Shown here: positions 52,524 to 64,000 of the stretch, piece after piece
Numbering within the stretch: position 1 is the first letter of the stretch
Layout: the number at the start of each line of letters is the position of its first letter
DNA from: Gentiana macrophylla
Lineage: Eukaryota > Streptophyta > Magnoliopsida > Gentianales > Gentianaceae
Direction: 5' to 3'
DNA length: 64,000 bases
NCBI GenBank assembly: GCA_026214975.1
Contig: CM047808.1
Location: 9,078,267 to 9,142,266 of the forward strand
Made by a program: the position numbers and the translations under genes
The notes under the pieces: model-generated
Seen by the model: the letters and a program-made list of their open reading frames with translations, nothing else
The model's database searches: none
Told to the model about the DNA's origin: nothing

Positions 52524-55500
52524 TCAGTGCCAGGAAGGCTGTTTGTATCTCAAGTTTTCCCTATCCAATCCTCCTCCTTCAGGCTCCTTACGTTTTATTG
52601 CACCGCCAGTTATCGAGTATGTCCTTCCTTGATCTTCAACACGCGTATTTGAGCCGGGTGCAAAAGCTGTCTTTGTTGTGGGGTCATGAAATCCTCTCTG
52701 CTTTCTACATCGAGAATTCCGGGACCTGCATTGAGGTCAAGACCTGTCGCGAATGGCTGCCCCCTATCACGAACGGCTTTGGATATTGGGATGCAAACGC
52801 GTTATTAGGGCTTAGAAAATGTGGATTTACTGTTGAAGTAGGTAGCCTTCCTGCTGATAATGGATGATGATCCAAATAAGACGTTGATGATGATCCGACT
52901 GAGAACGCGCCAGATGGCAAAGGCAAGTTGGCTCCAAAAGGGAACATTTGATAAGGAGAAGAAGGTAACACCGCACCTGCTCGATACATGTCCGACATGA
53001 AAGGGTTCCCATTAGAAGAGCTGCTTAAGATTCTTTGTGGTTGTGCCACCATAGGTGTAATGATTGGAAGTTGATGTTCACTTCTATCAGGTAAAACTGA
53101 TGAATACGGGTTCGAGTGAGGGAAGCGGTTAGAAAGATTCCCGATTTCTACACCACCGTTTGGTCTTAAACCCAAAAAGGGGATAGATTCGAGTGTGAGC
53201 GCATGAAAAGCTGATTCAGTGAAGATGGTTCAGCAACTCCATCATCAAAACCAGGACCATTGTTTAGGTCAAAATCTCTTCTGACATCATTTGCAGGGAA
53301 TAATAATGGCTTGAACGGTACAGCAGGAGCCGACCCGAGTCTCTGACTGCTGCTAGCTGGGTATTGCATCATGAAATTAGAATCATCAACTCTGTTCAAA
53401 TCAAGATCCATTCCTCTAGGTGAAAATCCATTGAACTCGTTTTTCGAGTTATGCTGAATTTTCACATGGTCAACAGAATGTTGACTAGTTATGTCTTCTA
53501 ACACATTTTCATCCGCCACGTTTAGATCAATATCGAATGGGCGCTGGCGGTGTTTGCTTGTAGATCCATCAGGAGTTGAAACTTTTCGGGGTTCTGCAGG
53601 ACGAAAAGCACTAGTAGCAGCTGATCCTTTCCACCCAATGTCTCCTTTATTTTTCAGTAGATCAACTGGTGGAACAAAACTACCTTTAGCTGGAGAAGCT
53701 AACGTGATTGAAGCCGGGTAACTAGTGAAACCCACAGGTAATGAAGCACCAGGTATATCCGAGTTGGGTTGCTCGTCATAATTCCCATCATCACATAAAA
53801 AGGCCTCATTCAAATCGAAATCCAACTTTGAGTCAACCTCTGGAGGACCACCTGCAGCAGATGGAGTTTCCTCTATTGCACCTGAATCTTTTTTCTCCAA
53901 TCCACCAGCAGACAAGTTCGACGTCTTCAATTTTTCATCTCCAATGCAATTTTTATCAGCTTGTCCAGTATCAAGTCCATCGGGTGTGTCACGTATGTCT
54001 TTGCAGGAAACAGTAGGTTGCAGTATTTCACCATCAGGTACCAAAGCCGGTTTCAACTCCACCTTCAAATTTTTATCAACGCCTTTTATAGAGTCAATCT
54101 CACCTGATGAAGACCATTCAACCTTATTGCCGTAATCTTCACCGGTTACACCTTTACTTATTGCAACCTCTGCAAATGAAGAACCAATACCGTCAGCTTC
54201 AGTATCTGGAAAATGATGCACCTCAGCAGTAAGGCAGCTCTGTTTTTCATCGAGAAGCTTTTTATCGGCACCCTGACCTTTCTTAGATTCCTCAGAGATA
54301 GACGAAAACGCATTAGAAGATTTCTCATTAATCACATTACTGCAATCAGCAATCACTTTTATACCCTGGGCCAAATCCGAGCAGACCATTCTATCCCCAG
54401 AATGTTCGATAGACACTTCCTTAGACTGATGCGTTTCTTCTCTGGGCAACACACAAGAAGCTGTTATAACCGTCTTCCCATTCTCAGCTGCAGCTGCAGT
54501 AGCAGTAGCAGCATCAGCTGTACATTCATCTCGAGGAATATTATCTGAAGGACCTGTTTTTGACATGGAACCGTCACCAAGAGAGTTTTCCTCTTCTCGG
54601 GCTGCGACACTAGCCAGAAGGTTCATCCCAACATCATCCTCCCCAGGAGATGTGGATGCGCTTTCCTCGGAATACTTGGCACAGCTTTCAATCAGAGCAT
54701 CCATGGCAGTGGAAGAAGCTTCACGCAATTTTTTCACCACCTTCAAATCTTTTTCCAATGATGAAGATGGGCTTCTAGAGCCTTCATGGCTTTTCCTACT
54801 CTCATCAACACTCTTGCTTAGATCATCATGAAGAGCTGCTGAACACCGATCACCAACGTCAAACCCGGCCTGCAAATCTTTACGGTTATTTCCATGTAGC
54901 AACTCAGTATTTACATGGGAAACAACATTAGCCTGATACGTTTCACAGTTCTTGGAATCCTGATCAGATACTGGAGAAACAAGGCCATTCACAACGGAAG
55001 GATCTCCTGATACCCGATAGAACATTGCGCAGCAATACGACTAGGGTTTGGTATCTTAACAATCAACTTGTGATTGCCAGAGTCAACCACAGACCTTGTA
55101 AAAGTCTTTTCACACATTGTCACAGATTGAGGGGACTTTCGTGAGAAGCATTTTCATGCACCAATGAGCTTCTACCTGAGACTGTTTCCTTCAGGCTTCC
55201 AGGCTCTAGTGCCTCTGCACAACCATTAATTGATTTACGATGCCGAGAGCCAACACTTGGCATCTTACTTATGTTCACTGTACCAGCTGTAGGAAACCTT
55301 GAATCCTCCTTAACCGAGACATGATACGAAGCAGAAGTACAGTTCTTGTCTTCACGACAAGACAACGGAACATCCGTACCATTATTAGGTACAGTTCTGT
55401 TTTTAATCTCCTTCTCTGTTGCAGTCAACGATGCTGATTTTACTGGTCCCGGTGATGAGCAAGCAGCAGGCTTTGTGGTAGCCTCCCCTGGAGAAGCCTT

Positions 55501-57802
55501 AATCGATGCTGCCTTAGATTCAGAAGGCGGTGAGACTGAGCTTTTCACAGAAACGTCACAAGATCCACCAGAAGTTCTGCTCCCATGAACTTCAGGTAGA
55601 CGTGATTTAGAGGGCCAAGCAGCAGCCCGAGGTGAACCAGACTTGAATCTATAACATTCATTTCAGCCTCAACCCGTTTCTTCCATATGTCAACCAAACT
55701 CCTGGCTTTCTTTTGAATTTCCATGTTCTTATGCGGCGTAAATGGTTTACAGATCTGCCAATGTTGCAAGTTTGTAAAGCATGAAGATTCACCGGGAGCC
55801 TGTCAAGTGCACGAAGTAGAACGAAAAGAAATTCCTCAACAGATTTATCGTCATCTCTTGAGCCACAACTATCCCTAAGTCTACCTTTATTAACGTCTTG
55901 AAGCCATTCATCGAGCACAGACAAACCCTTAAGCTGTACAAATTGACTAAGGCAGTCACCCCTATCAGTGGCAGCTATAACACCGCTGACCATGGAACGG
56001 ATACTCAGATCCAACTTTCTATCAGCTCTAGGTTTTATAAGTTCAACAAGTTTCTCAACCAACACGGAATCTATGAGCCCTCCATTTTCTGTTATCTTTG
56101 CAATCTCCAACCTCAAACGATTCCCAGATCTAGGTGTACCAGAATCACCATCATCTGCTTTAGACGGATGTTCTCGCTTCACATGATCATAAGACTGGTC
56201 ACTTCGGTCCCTCTTCTTCCCCTTTAATTGAGAAGGTGCAGATGTCACACTATTCTGCAGATTATCTGACACGGATTTCAAATGTGAAGCCGCACTAGTT
56301 TCTGTTGGAGAGCATCCACCAGCTTGCTCCATCTCCCTTTGTGTTCTGTTTAAAAGCTTATTTACTTCCTCTTGTCGCTCCTGTAAAAGTAACACATATC
56401 CATATTCAGCAGCCAATGTTAATTTATAAAACAAAAACTTTTAATGCTGCACTAGTTGTACATTACTCGCCAAAATAAGCTTAAGCACGTCCTTTCCGGG
56501 TTGTTTTATCGAAAAACAGTCCCCTGCCCTCCCCAAATAAAAAAGATGTACCATAGTAACTTCAAATAAAAGCAAAGAGCTCATAACAAACAGGAAACCA
56601 AACTCACATCAATATAATCTTTATCAGTTAGCCACCATAAGCACTTGTGGTCAATGTCGTACACTCGCCGACAAACAAACGAGGATATCCCTTTTGGAAG
56701 TTCAACGCCTTTAGGAAGGAATGCAACTTTACAAGGATGGAGTAAAGATGCAGCTGAAATCTTCTCATCCTTGTGGAAAGAGTAGAATATCTCGTTTGGC
56801 GCAGCGTCCAAGAAGAAGCCTTTTCCAAGCTTGACTTCGGCCGGCCTATATAGCCAAGTAACACCTAACTGCAAGTTATTATCTTCACTAAACACTACTT
56901 GAACATATTACACCAATGAAAGGTGGAGAATCATGAGGTGGTTTGAAAAGAGCACAGTCTCCCACACTAATCTTGCGACCATCCTGAAAAATAAGCAAAA
57001 ACATTCACTTACCATAAGAGAATAGGAAAACTCATTCAAAACATGTAAAAGGAACAAGAAAGCATAAACGTCAATCTAGCTCGCACTTCATATATAAATT
57101 GTCCCCATGGGAGAACGTGACGGCAAACCCCAATAGCACCAAACATTCCTTTACCCTCCTAGCCTAGGTTGCACAGGTACGGATACACGGAACAGCATAC
57201 ACAAGTTTGTGATTTTTGGAAAATATATAGGATACGGGTACAGAGGGCATACATGTAAATATAAAAGATATAGGGACCCAACTGTATAGAACAAAACTAT
57301 ACTGACCAAATAATCAATATTAAAACACATATGGTTAGCAAAATTTTAGTGGTTTTCTTCAAATTATGGACAGCTTTTCATTAATTATATAGCGGTTTTC
57401 ACTATATTTTGACCATGGTTCTTCATCTAACATATCCGAGTTATGAATATGGGATCCATACGAATCGTGGATCCAACATGTAACTTACAAATTTGCCCCA
57501 AGTGTGTATCCTAAGTATCCGATACAGTATTTGTGTGATACAACACATTACCATGACAAGTTTCCTAACAAATTACATAACCAAACAAAATTCTTAAACC
57601 AAAACTAAGGCAATACCTTGGAGAAGGAAGAAGCAGTATCAGTAGCAGTAGAAACAACCAAAGAATTGCTTTTTCCTCTACAGAAATCCGTGTTGCCGTA
57701 GGTGAAGGACCGACTGCATGTGCTGACCAAATCCTGTTGCCCTTGAGCTAATCTTCTGCGGCAAGAGGCGATCCTCACCTTCCTTTTAACCCTCCCATGC
57801 AT
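52524..57802 (-). CDS. SUO: SUO-like BAH and TFIIS-N domain protein
   Basis: Minus-strand exons: about 57802-57617 (start MHGR), 56983-56608 (BAH domain, NLQLGVTWLYRPAEVKLGKG to LWWLTDKDYID) and 56379-52524. The large exon holds RQEEVNKLLNRTQREME, a TFIIS-N/LW helical bundle (SQFVQLKGLSVLDEWLQDVN; FLFVLLRALDRLPVNLHALQ), KKARSLVDIWKKRVEAEM, a long Ser-rich tail and the conserved end KRKEPEGGG. This is the architecture of Arabidopsis SUO (AT3G48050), implicated in miRNA-guided translational repression. EAR-like DLN motifs (FDLNEAF, FDIDLNVAD, MDLDLNR, FDLNNGP, LDLNAGP) and one GW (GDIGWKG) are visible. The frame shifts at about 56890, 55735, 55645, 55140, 55030, 53175, 52747 and 52682, several in homopolymers, with no in-frame nonsense. 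Identity is certain; whether the gene is intact is not. Exon 1 beyond MHGRVKRK is weakly supported. Confidence 0.88.
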
Positions 57803-58599
57803 ATACATACCAATTCAGTGCTAGCATTTTCCCCAAATCGTTCTGATTCACCTCTTATTACCATCAATTCAATCCCCACACAAATCAGAACATCCTCCTC
57901 CAATTCATCAAAACGATCAAAATCTCGAATTGATCCCAATTTCCTCCTAACCCTTGAACACACCAATCCAATTCCTTATAAATCAACGAAATCGCAACTA
58001 CAAGGAAACAAAAACAGCAGAATCGTCAATCAAATGTTTCAGAAATCTTAGATCACTCTCAATTTCGACTAAAACCAACCTGTAACTTCAATTTTGCACC
58101 GATCTGCAATCAAAATCGAACGAATTCAGATCCGATAATTCCAATTCAAGAGTAAGTAATAGATAGCAGATGTAGAAATACACAAAGATATACAAAATAA
58201 AGGAAATACCTAGAAAATTCAATGAGGAGAGATTACAAAAATCAGAAGTAATGACGGAAGAGAAAAGCGGTGAGTCGTCAAAGCAGGCACGTTTTTTTCT
58301 CGATGAAATTCGTCGTTTCAATCCCCTTGTAGAGAAGAAAAAACAAAACAAAAAAATAAATAAATAATAAATAAGGTGAAAAAGGAATAAAATTCTTCCC
58401 ATTGAAAAAATTGATTATGAATGTAGAGGAAATGGTAATAATCACGTCTAAGATAACAATTGTCACAATATGATATGAGATTGACGTGACAACTATTTAT
58501 GATATCTTTATTGTCATATTATGAGTGGTCGTAATGACACATCATGTTATATAGTGGAATTAGGTCGGTCGGAGAAGAGTTATGGCGGAAAGTGATTTT
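57803..58599. other. SUO upstream region
   Basis: No other gene. It should contain the 5' UTR (possibly with an intron) and promoter of the minus-strand SUO gene. A/T homopolymers are common. Confidence 0.5.
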
Positions 58600-59150
58600 A
58601 GAGTTATACCAGATAACGTCGAAATTATCTCGGGTTGTCAGCGGTGGTGTTGTGATGGATATCTGGCTATATAAAAGTGGTGTTTGCCGGTAGTGCCTGG
58701 TGGCGGCAATGGATTCCGGCGGTGGTGCTCTTAAAGAGAAGAGAGAGTGAGAGAATTTGGCTTTGCCATGCTTTTTATTGATTAAACTGTGGTCCCTTGA
58801 ATGGGTTACAGGTGGCCCTATTTATAGGAAAATTACCGACTAAAGTTCGGTTTATTTACAAGTAAGGACATAATACAAATAGATATTTATCTATACTAGT
58901 GAGCTCGTAGCGGAGCTAAATGTTGCATGTGAGGTCGCTGGCGGAGCCGATAACCGAAGGGATTCGTGTGCCGGCCCCCTAGTCTTTCTTGGCGCCCCAT
59001 GGGGCTAAGGGCTTGGAACGGATACAAAGGCTCGTGACCCTATTTGGCCTGTGAGTTCGCCGACAATAATAACCCGGTGGCTTCTTCTTATATTGGTGGT
59101 CGAGACGGACCGAATAAGGATCCGCGGACGGATTACGATTTAGCCACTAT
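58600..59150 (-). mobile_element. Possible LTR or promoter-bearing repeat, antisense
   Basis: On the minus strand 'cctataaatagggcc' (about 58825) is a strong TATA box, followed by 'aatcaataaaaagc' and a CT-rich leader, as in an LTR. Higher GC than its surroundings. No paired repeat found. Confidence 0.35.
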
Positions 59151-59151
59151 C

Positions 59152-59221
59152 GGGAGGGTGTGATTAATCAATTTCACACATACACACATCTACTATGTGT
59201 GAGAATTAATCACACCCTCCA
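59152..59221. repeat. 70-bp hairpin at the edge of Copia-D
   Basis: GGGAGGGTGTGATTAAT...TCACACATA pairs with TATGTGTGA...ATTAATCACACCCTCC with only a few unpaired bases. It is likely a junction of two inverted repeat ends. Confidence 0.8.
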
Positions 59222-59631
59222 CTTGGTATCTTTAAAATCACTTTCCCACCATAACTTTTCTCGGTCGAGAGTGGTTCCAAAAGATGGGTCTTTTCCCCAG
59301 GGCTTACATTTGGGAGTCTTTGATGAAGTTTATAGAAGTATAAACCGAAGAAAAAATGCGGAATTATTATTGATGAACTAAAAGTTACTAGCCACTTTAC
59401 AATGCAGTTGATCATGGGTATTTATAGTTTCATACACCTCATTGATCAGTTAGAAGTAAGTTACAAACGGTTACAACTGACTATAACTGAATAACAGTTT
59501 TCTACATTACACTATACTAAAATACTCAAACAGTTGTTGTGTCTTCACATCTTTGTCGGAGTGTCTTTGTGTGTCATTGAGTATCTCAGCAGACTCCACT
59601 CAGCATTCCCTTCAGCCTCTATACTGTGACA
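59196..59631 (-). repeat. 3' LTR of minus-strand Copia-D
   Basis: The right edge is firm: on the minus strand it begins TGTCACAG directly after the purine tract CTCTCAGTTTGAGGGGG (59648-59632). The left edge near the 70-bp hairpin is approximate. Confidence 0.6.
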
Positions 59632-59648
59632 CCCCCTCAAACTGAGAG

Positions 59649-59896
59649 TGGTACATGAACAACTTGCACTCAACATTCCCTTTAGGTACTTGAACTCTAG
59701 AAGATCTTTGAAATTCCAAATTTGTCTAGTAGATAGGAGAAAATGGGTGCATCCAAGGCCTTGGTAAGAATGTCAGCTACTTGTTCTTTTGTGTTGACTG
59801 GAAGGAGTTTGACAAGTCATGATTTGACTTTGACATTCACAACATGGCAGTCAATTTCAATGTGTTTTGTTCTTTCATGAAAGACTGGGTTATGAG
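59649..59896 (-). pseudogene. Copia-D RNase H C-terminus
   Basis: On the minus strand the frame reads NPVFHERTKHIEIDCHVVNV, then a stop, then NTKEQVADILTKALDAPIFS, the terminal part of a Copia RNase H, ending just before the 3' LTR. It is split from its upstream part at 61611 by solo LTR 3. Confidence 0.88.
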
Positions 59897-61610
59897 TGAA
59901 AGATCACGAGGTTCTTAGATCTAAGCGAATTAGATCTATGCGCGTGGATGGATCACGATTTACATATCATAAAACATAATCAAAGGATTTAACAACTACA
60001 AGGGGTTAAGATCATGTTACCAATATAGGGAAGAGAAGCCTTGATCTTCCGATGTGTTCTCCAAGCGGCGGTTGGTGGACACCTTTTTGATACACGAGCC
60101 TCCTTGATATGCAAACGAAAAACCCGAAGATTTTTCCAACTCGAACCCTAAGAATAGAGTCCGAAATTTTTTCGCCAATTTCTCTCGGTGAATAGTAGCG
60201 TGAATAGTACCTTTGCCATTAGACTTGGGAGAACTCTCTTTATATAGGAGAGTAATCAATGTCCTCCAAGGATTAAATAATTAAGTGATAATTATCACAT
60301 TAATCCTTTTCCAAATAAAATGATTATCCCAAACAAATTAAGATAAATCATATTATTATCTATTATTCCATGAATTATCATTTAACAAATAAAAGATAAA
60401 TCACATGTTAAATAATTATCCAAGAAAACTAATTTCTCTCTAATTATTAGGACATTAATGGCGCCACATATTGGGTCAAAAAAGCCTACATAAAATGTCT
60501 TTTATGTGTATTATATTATTTAGCCCAACTAAATAATATTCATGCATATCAATTAATTAGCCCACCAATTAATTATCTTTGAGGCCCAAATAACAAGATT
60601 ATTAGTCCAATTACGAAGCCACACCGGGGACCATGGACCTATAACAGCAAAGCTCAATAATTAATTATTCATCGAGCAGAAAGTACATTAATTATTAATT
60701 CCGGGATTACGCCACCATAAACCGGCCGAACTCTACCGATTATAGATGTATACTTATACTCAACCCAGCCGAGCGAATAAGCGTCCATTGATATAATCAC
60801 TACATACGGATTAACCTTCCATAGATTGTCCATTCTCGAGTGGGAAGTCTCCGTGAACCCGACTCGAATATCTTATCCTTATTTACCATTAACCCCTAAT
60901 GATCAATTAGTGCACATATCGACTAGTAGCTAATTAGTCAAATGTGAACTCGGCCGATCGATCACTTTCTTAAGGCTAACAAATAAAGGATCGTCTCTCT
61001 CTACTTCCCGCGAGGAAGGAATGGATTCCATGTCCGTGAAAATCGAACTACTCACTCATCCGGAGATAGTGCCAATGAGAAGTGGCTTGGAACACATTAT
61101 TTAAGTGAACCGTAACTAACACATCAAACACTACCCGGGACAAGCGAAGACTCGTGATCACCTCGAGATTAAGGTTGATCCATATATGATCATCTAATGA
61201 TTTAATAAGATTCTTCGATTACGGAATTATACCGAGAAATTCAGATTAAATCGGTCCAGTCTATATGAATGCCATCATATATAAATGCCCCAGCGTAGGT
61301 ACCCTCACCGGCGATGCCTGGATAAGACTATCACACCCTAAGGTGTTAGGCGCATTATTGGTGTTTTACTCAAAAGACCCTAAACTCGATTAAGTTCACC
61401 ACGGACTAACGGTTTAAGTATATCACCACTAACTCAATCCTCACGTGTAATCCATACTTTGAGTTAAGTGGTTACATACTGAGATATACTTAGGGTTTGC
61501 AAAGAGTGTATTACTTTACAAGCACAAAGCAAGTAATAAGGTGAGATAAATTACATCATTCATTATTAAAAACAATTACACAAATTTTCTTTCAGGCACT
61601 ACACCTAACA
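59897..61610. mobile_element. Solo LTR 3 (1714 bp) inserted in Copia-D
   Basis: Perfect 5-bp duplication ATGAG at 59892-59896 and 61611-61615. Ends are TGAAAGATCACG...ACACCTAACA, that is TG...CA. Excision rejoins the RNase H reading on the minus strand (KAMHIAH to NPVFHER). There is no internal coding region. On the minus strand it starts TGTTAGGTGTAGTGCC, unlike solo LTRs 1 and 2, so it is a different family. Confidence 0.85.
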
Positions 61611-61710
61611 ATGAGCAATGTGCATGGCTTTGGAATTGTGGAAATATTACTCAAATAGGTGACCTCAAGTGAGGTCTCAGTGAGGTGCTCTTATGCCTCT
61701 ACGAGTAACA
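61611..61710 (-). pseudogene. Copia-D RNase H upstream fragment
   Basis: The minus strand reads NSKAMHIAH next to the solo LTR, with degenerate RNase H further up. It is truncated near 61710 where Copia-E begins. Confidence 0.65.
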
Positions 61711-62018
61711 TGTTCGGCAGATCTCTATTTAAAGTGTATTATATTATTAGTACACTTTATTTATTTGTAAAAGACATATTAATTGTGATACATATAAACA
61801 ATTAATATGTCAAACTCTAGTTTACTTTATGTCATAGACATATCTTTTACTTTTACTTTTTGCATGCTTGCCGCCCACATCTACATACTCAGTGGCCGCC
61901 CAAGCTAGCTAGCTAGCTAGTCTCTCTCTCAATTGTATCTATTTATACACCTCTCATATCAATGAATAAACTAAGTTGAAGTTTACTCTTGTGTTAACAC
62001 ATTCTCAAACTCTCTTCA
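61711..62018 (+). repeat. Copia-E 5' LTR
   Basis: The right edge is firm (CTCTTCA followed by a primer site). The left edge at TGTTCGGCAG is the best candidate. A TATA-like TATTTATACACC and AATGAATAAAC lie in the expected promoter and poly(A) positions. The second LTR would lie beyond the window. Confidence 0.65.
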
Positions 62019-62031
62019 TGGTATCGGAGCC
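62019..62031 (+). promoter_or_regulatory. Copia-E primer-binding site
   Basis: TGGTATCGGAGCC, a one-base variant of the usual plant Copia site. Confidence 0.8.
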
Positions 62032-62077
62032 ATTTGTGTTCTAACTTTTTCCGCTGCAAAACTCATATTTCGAAGAA

Positions 62078-64000
62078 TGTCTTCCACATCCGACATTACT
62101 TCAACCTCAAGAGACTCTCGTGACCTCGGTGGTGGGAGTATCTTGACAACTCCTCTTCTTATACAAACCATAGACTTGATGGTAACAACTATACATTATG
62201 GTCAAGGTCTATGAAAATGTACATTTTGGACAAAGTAAGATGGGATACTTATGCGGAACAAAACACACTTTCTCTTGGCCGACCCGGTTTTGAAGCATGG
62301 GACACAACAAATAATCAACTCATGACCATCCTCACGAGGTCAATGACAAAAGAGATAAGTGAAAACTTTATGATGTATGATCTTGCCAAAGAAATGCAGG
62401 ATAATGCCGGAGATCTTTACTCAAGAAGGATAATACATCTCGAGGTATATGAACTAGAAGCTCAGATTCAAACTTGCGAGGCAAGGGATATGTCTCAGAA
62501 CTCAATATTTCAATCAACTATCTAAGGCTTGGCAACACTTAGATATGTTAGAAAATCACTCATGGAATGATGTCAAGGATCTTTGCTCTTTATAAAGACA
62601 TCATAGAAAAGAAGAGAGTATTCGGGTTCCTCTTTGGATGAATCCTACTCTTGATGATGTTAGAGGAAGAATTCTTGCCACCAAACCTCTTCCAAATCTC
62701 AAATCCATGTTTCTTTGAGGTCAAACATGAAGAAAGTAGGAGAAAAGTCATGCTTCAGAAATCCCCCTACCGACAACCCCTACTGAAGGTGCCGCCTCTT
62801 GGATCGGGAAAGGTCTTGAGGTTCTTTGAGACATACTGAGGAAGCCCACTGAGAGAGGCTGGAAAGCGTTTCGTGATCACCGCAAACGCACAAATCACAC
62901 CAAGGACAAGCTGCTTTGGAAGCTCCATGGCAAGCCTAACTCCTCAAAACCTCAAAACCTATCGAGGAAAGTCAAAGCGAGACACATCGGTGAGGAGAGA
63001 ATGACAAACCGGATGAATGCTCGCTTTTCTTTGCATTCAAAGCCTTCTGAATCAACAAAAGGAAGGTAGTCACTCTACCGATGTTGCTACTCATACTCAT
63101 ACAGGTAAATTCTACTCTTCCCTTAGCAATGAAACATGGATTGTTGATTAGGGCATCCTCCCATATGGTAGTAATAAAAACCTTATAACCAACTATATGC
63201 CTTGTCACCAAATTCATAACATTAAAGCTCATTGATGGATCATATCTCTCGTGCAAAAGGTGTTGGAAATGTTAAACTCACTAATAAGATATGCCTACAG
63301 GATGTCCTATTTGTTCCAAACTTAGACCTGCAATCTTATATCATCATTAGACTCACTAAAGATTTGAATTGAATTTGTTGTTTTTAAGGAGAATCGAGTG
63401 CACATTCCGAGGATCCTACTTCACGAGGAAGTGATTGGGAAGGCTAAACCTTGCTTTTGGATTGTTTTACGGTCAACCTGCTTTGAAGACAGAGGATCGA
63501 AGACTCGACCGCCTCATTGACTGCTCCTGACTTTAGACAATATCATGTTATGGCATTATAGATTAGGACATCCAAGTTTTGGTTACTTAAAATCTTTAAC
63601 TCTGAATTGTTTAAAGGATGTAATCTGAATGACCTTCAATGTGATATTTGTCAATTTGCTAAACTTACAAAATCTGTGTATGCTAAGTTACCTCATTTGC
63701 ATTCCTCACCCTTCACCTTAATACACAGTGATGTGTGGGGACCTCTAGGGTGAAAAGTATAACAGGAAAAGGTGGTTTGTCACCTTTATTGATGATCATA
63801 CCAGGAACACTTGGGTTTTTAATGAAAGACAAATCGAAGTTGGCCCTATCTTTCAAGAATTTTATCATATGGTCTCCACTCAATTTGATACTAAGGTCAA
63901 GATCTTAAAGGCGATAATGCTCTAGAATACTATGAGTCTAATCTCGGATACCTTCTTGATGAGATAGAGGAATTGTTCATATCAGTAGTTGTGTGGAAAC
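62078..64000 (+). pseudogene. Copia-E gag and start of integrase, truncated by window end
   Basis: Gag starts at about 62078 (MSSTSDITSTSRDSRD). After a frame change it continues with LWSRSMKMYILDKVRWD (62190-) and WDTTNNQLMTILTRSMTKEI, typical of Copia gag. Degenerate sequence follows to LWHYRLGHPSFGYLKSL near 63553 and HSDVWGPL / WFVTFIDDHTRNTWVF near 63720-63820, the integrase start. The window ends inside integrase. Several stops and shifts show it is inactive. Confidence 0.82.

Noticed and set aside
62972..63256. 94-codon minus-strand frame
   Set aside because: Antisense shadow of the degenerate Copia-E protease/GAG-pre-integrase region.

Overview
The window is nuclear DNA from a flowering plant, almost certainly a eudicot. 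The evidence is three spliced host genes with GT-AG introns, plant-type Copia and Tat-lineage Gypsy retrotransposons, a TRIM, tRNA-derived SINEs, a plant LINE, MITEs, and a short scrap of plastid 16S rRNA. The species cannot be named from the sequence. It reads as a gene-poor, repeat-rich stretch: three genes (about 5 kb each with introns) sit among nested mobile elements.

Host genes. (1) 17754-22760 (+) is a DEG9-type nuclear HtrA/Deg serine protease with nine exons whose joined reading frame is open (574 aa). Its promoter and part of exon 1 were duplicated 4.7 kb upstream as a dead copy (12563-13409). (2) 46606-51029 (+) is a type-II ROP/RAC small GTPase with eight exons and a split C-terminal GC-CG box; exon 6 is one base short. 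(3) 52524-57802 (-) is a SUO-like BAH/TFIIS-N protein with several EAR-like DLN motifs; its large exon is broken by several single-base shifts but has no in-frame nonsense codons. The two genes face each other tail to tail across a minisatellite.

Mobile-element layers. 1-11127: an old Copia is interrupted first by a solo LTR (2033-3514) and then by a Tat-type Gypsy derivative (4319-11046). The Gypsy keeps gag, protease and an antisense ORF but lacks RT/IN, and its 3' LTR contains a hAT-like MITE. 13443-14201: a tandem array resembling a Copia LTR/primer-binding-site junction, with a complete TRIM inserted in it. 14841-15108: a SINE with a 16-bp target duplication. 26850-31523: a young Copia (LTRs differ at 1 of 239 positions). 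32222-34240: a LINE with a 5' inversion. 38420-44477: an old Copia containing a second solo LTR of the same family as the first. 59196-61710: a minus-strand Copia end split by a third solo LTR. 61711-64000: a further Copia running off the window.

The most unusual signals are: (a) the solo-LTR family carrying an array of roughly 12-16-nt inverted repeats whose stems covary between copies; (b) a family of GTCGA-rich foldback elements concentrated in and around the ROP gene and also in the DEG9 promoter; (c) the PBS-like tandem array with its TRIM. Many of the frame breaks are single-base losses, often in homopolymers, in otherwise conserved coding sequence, so residual assembly error is a serious alternative to pseudogenisation for SUO, ROP and the young Copia.
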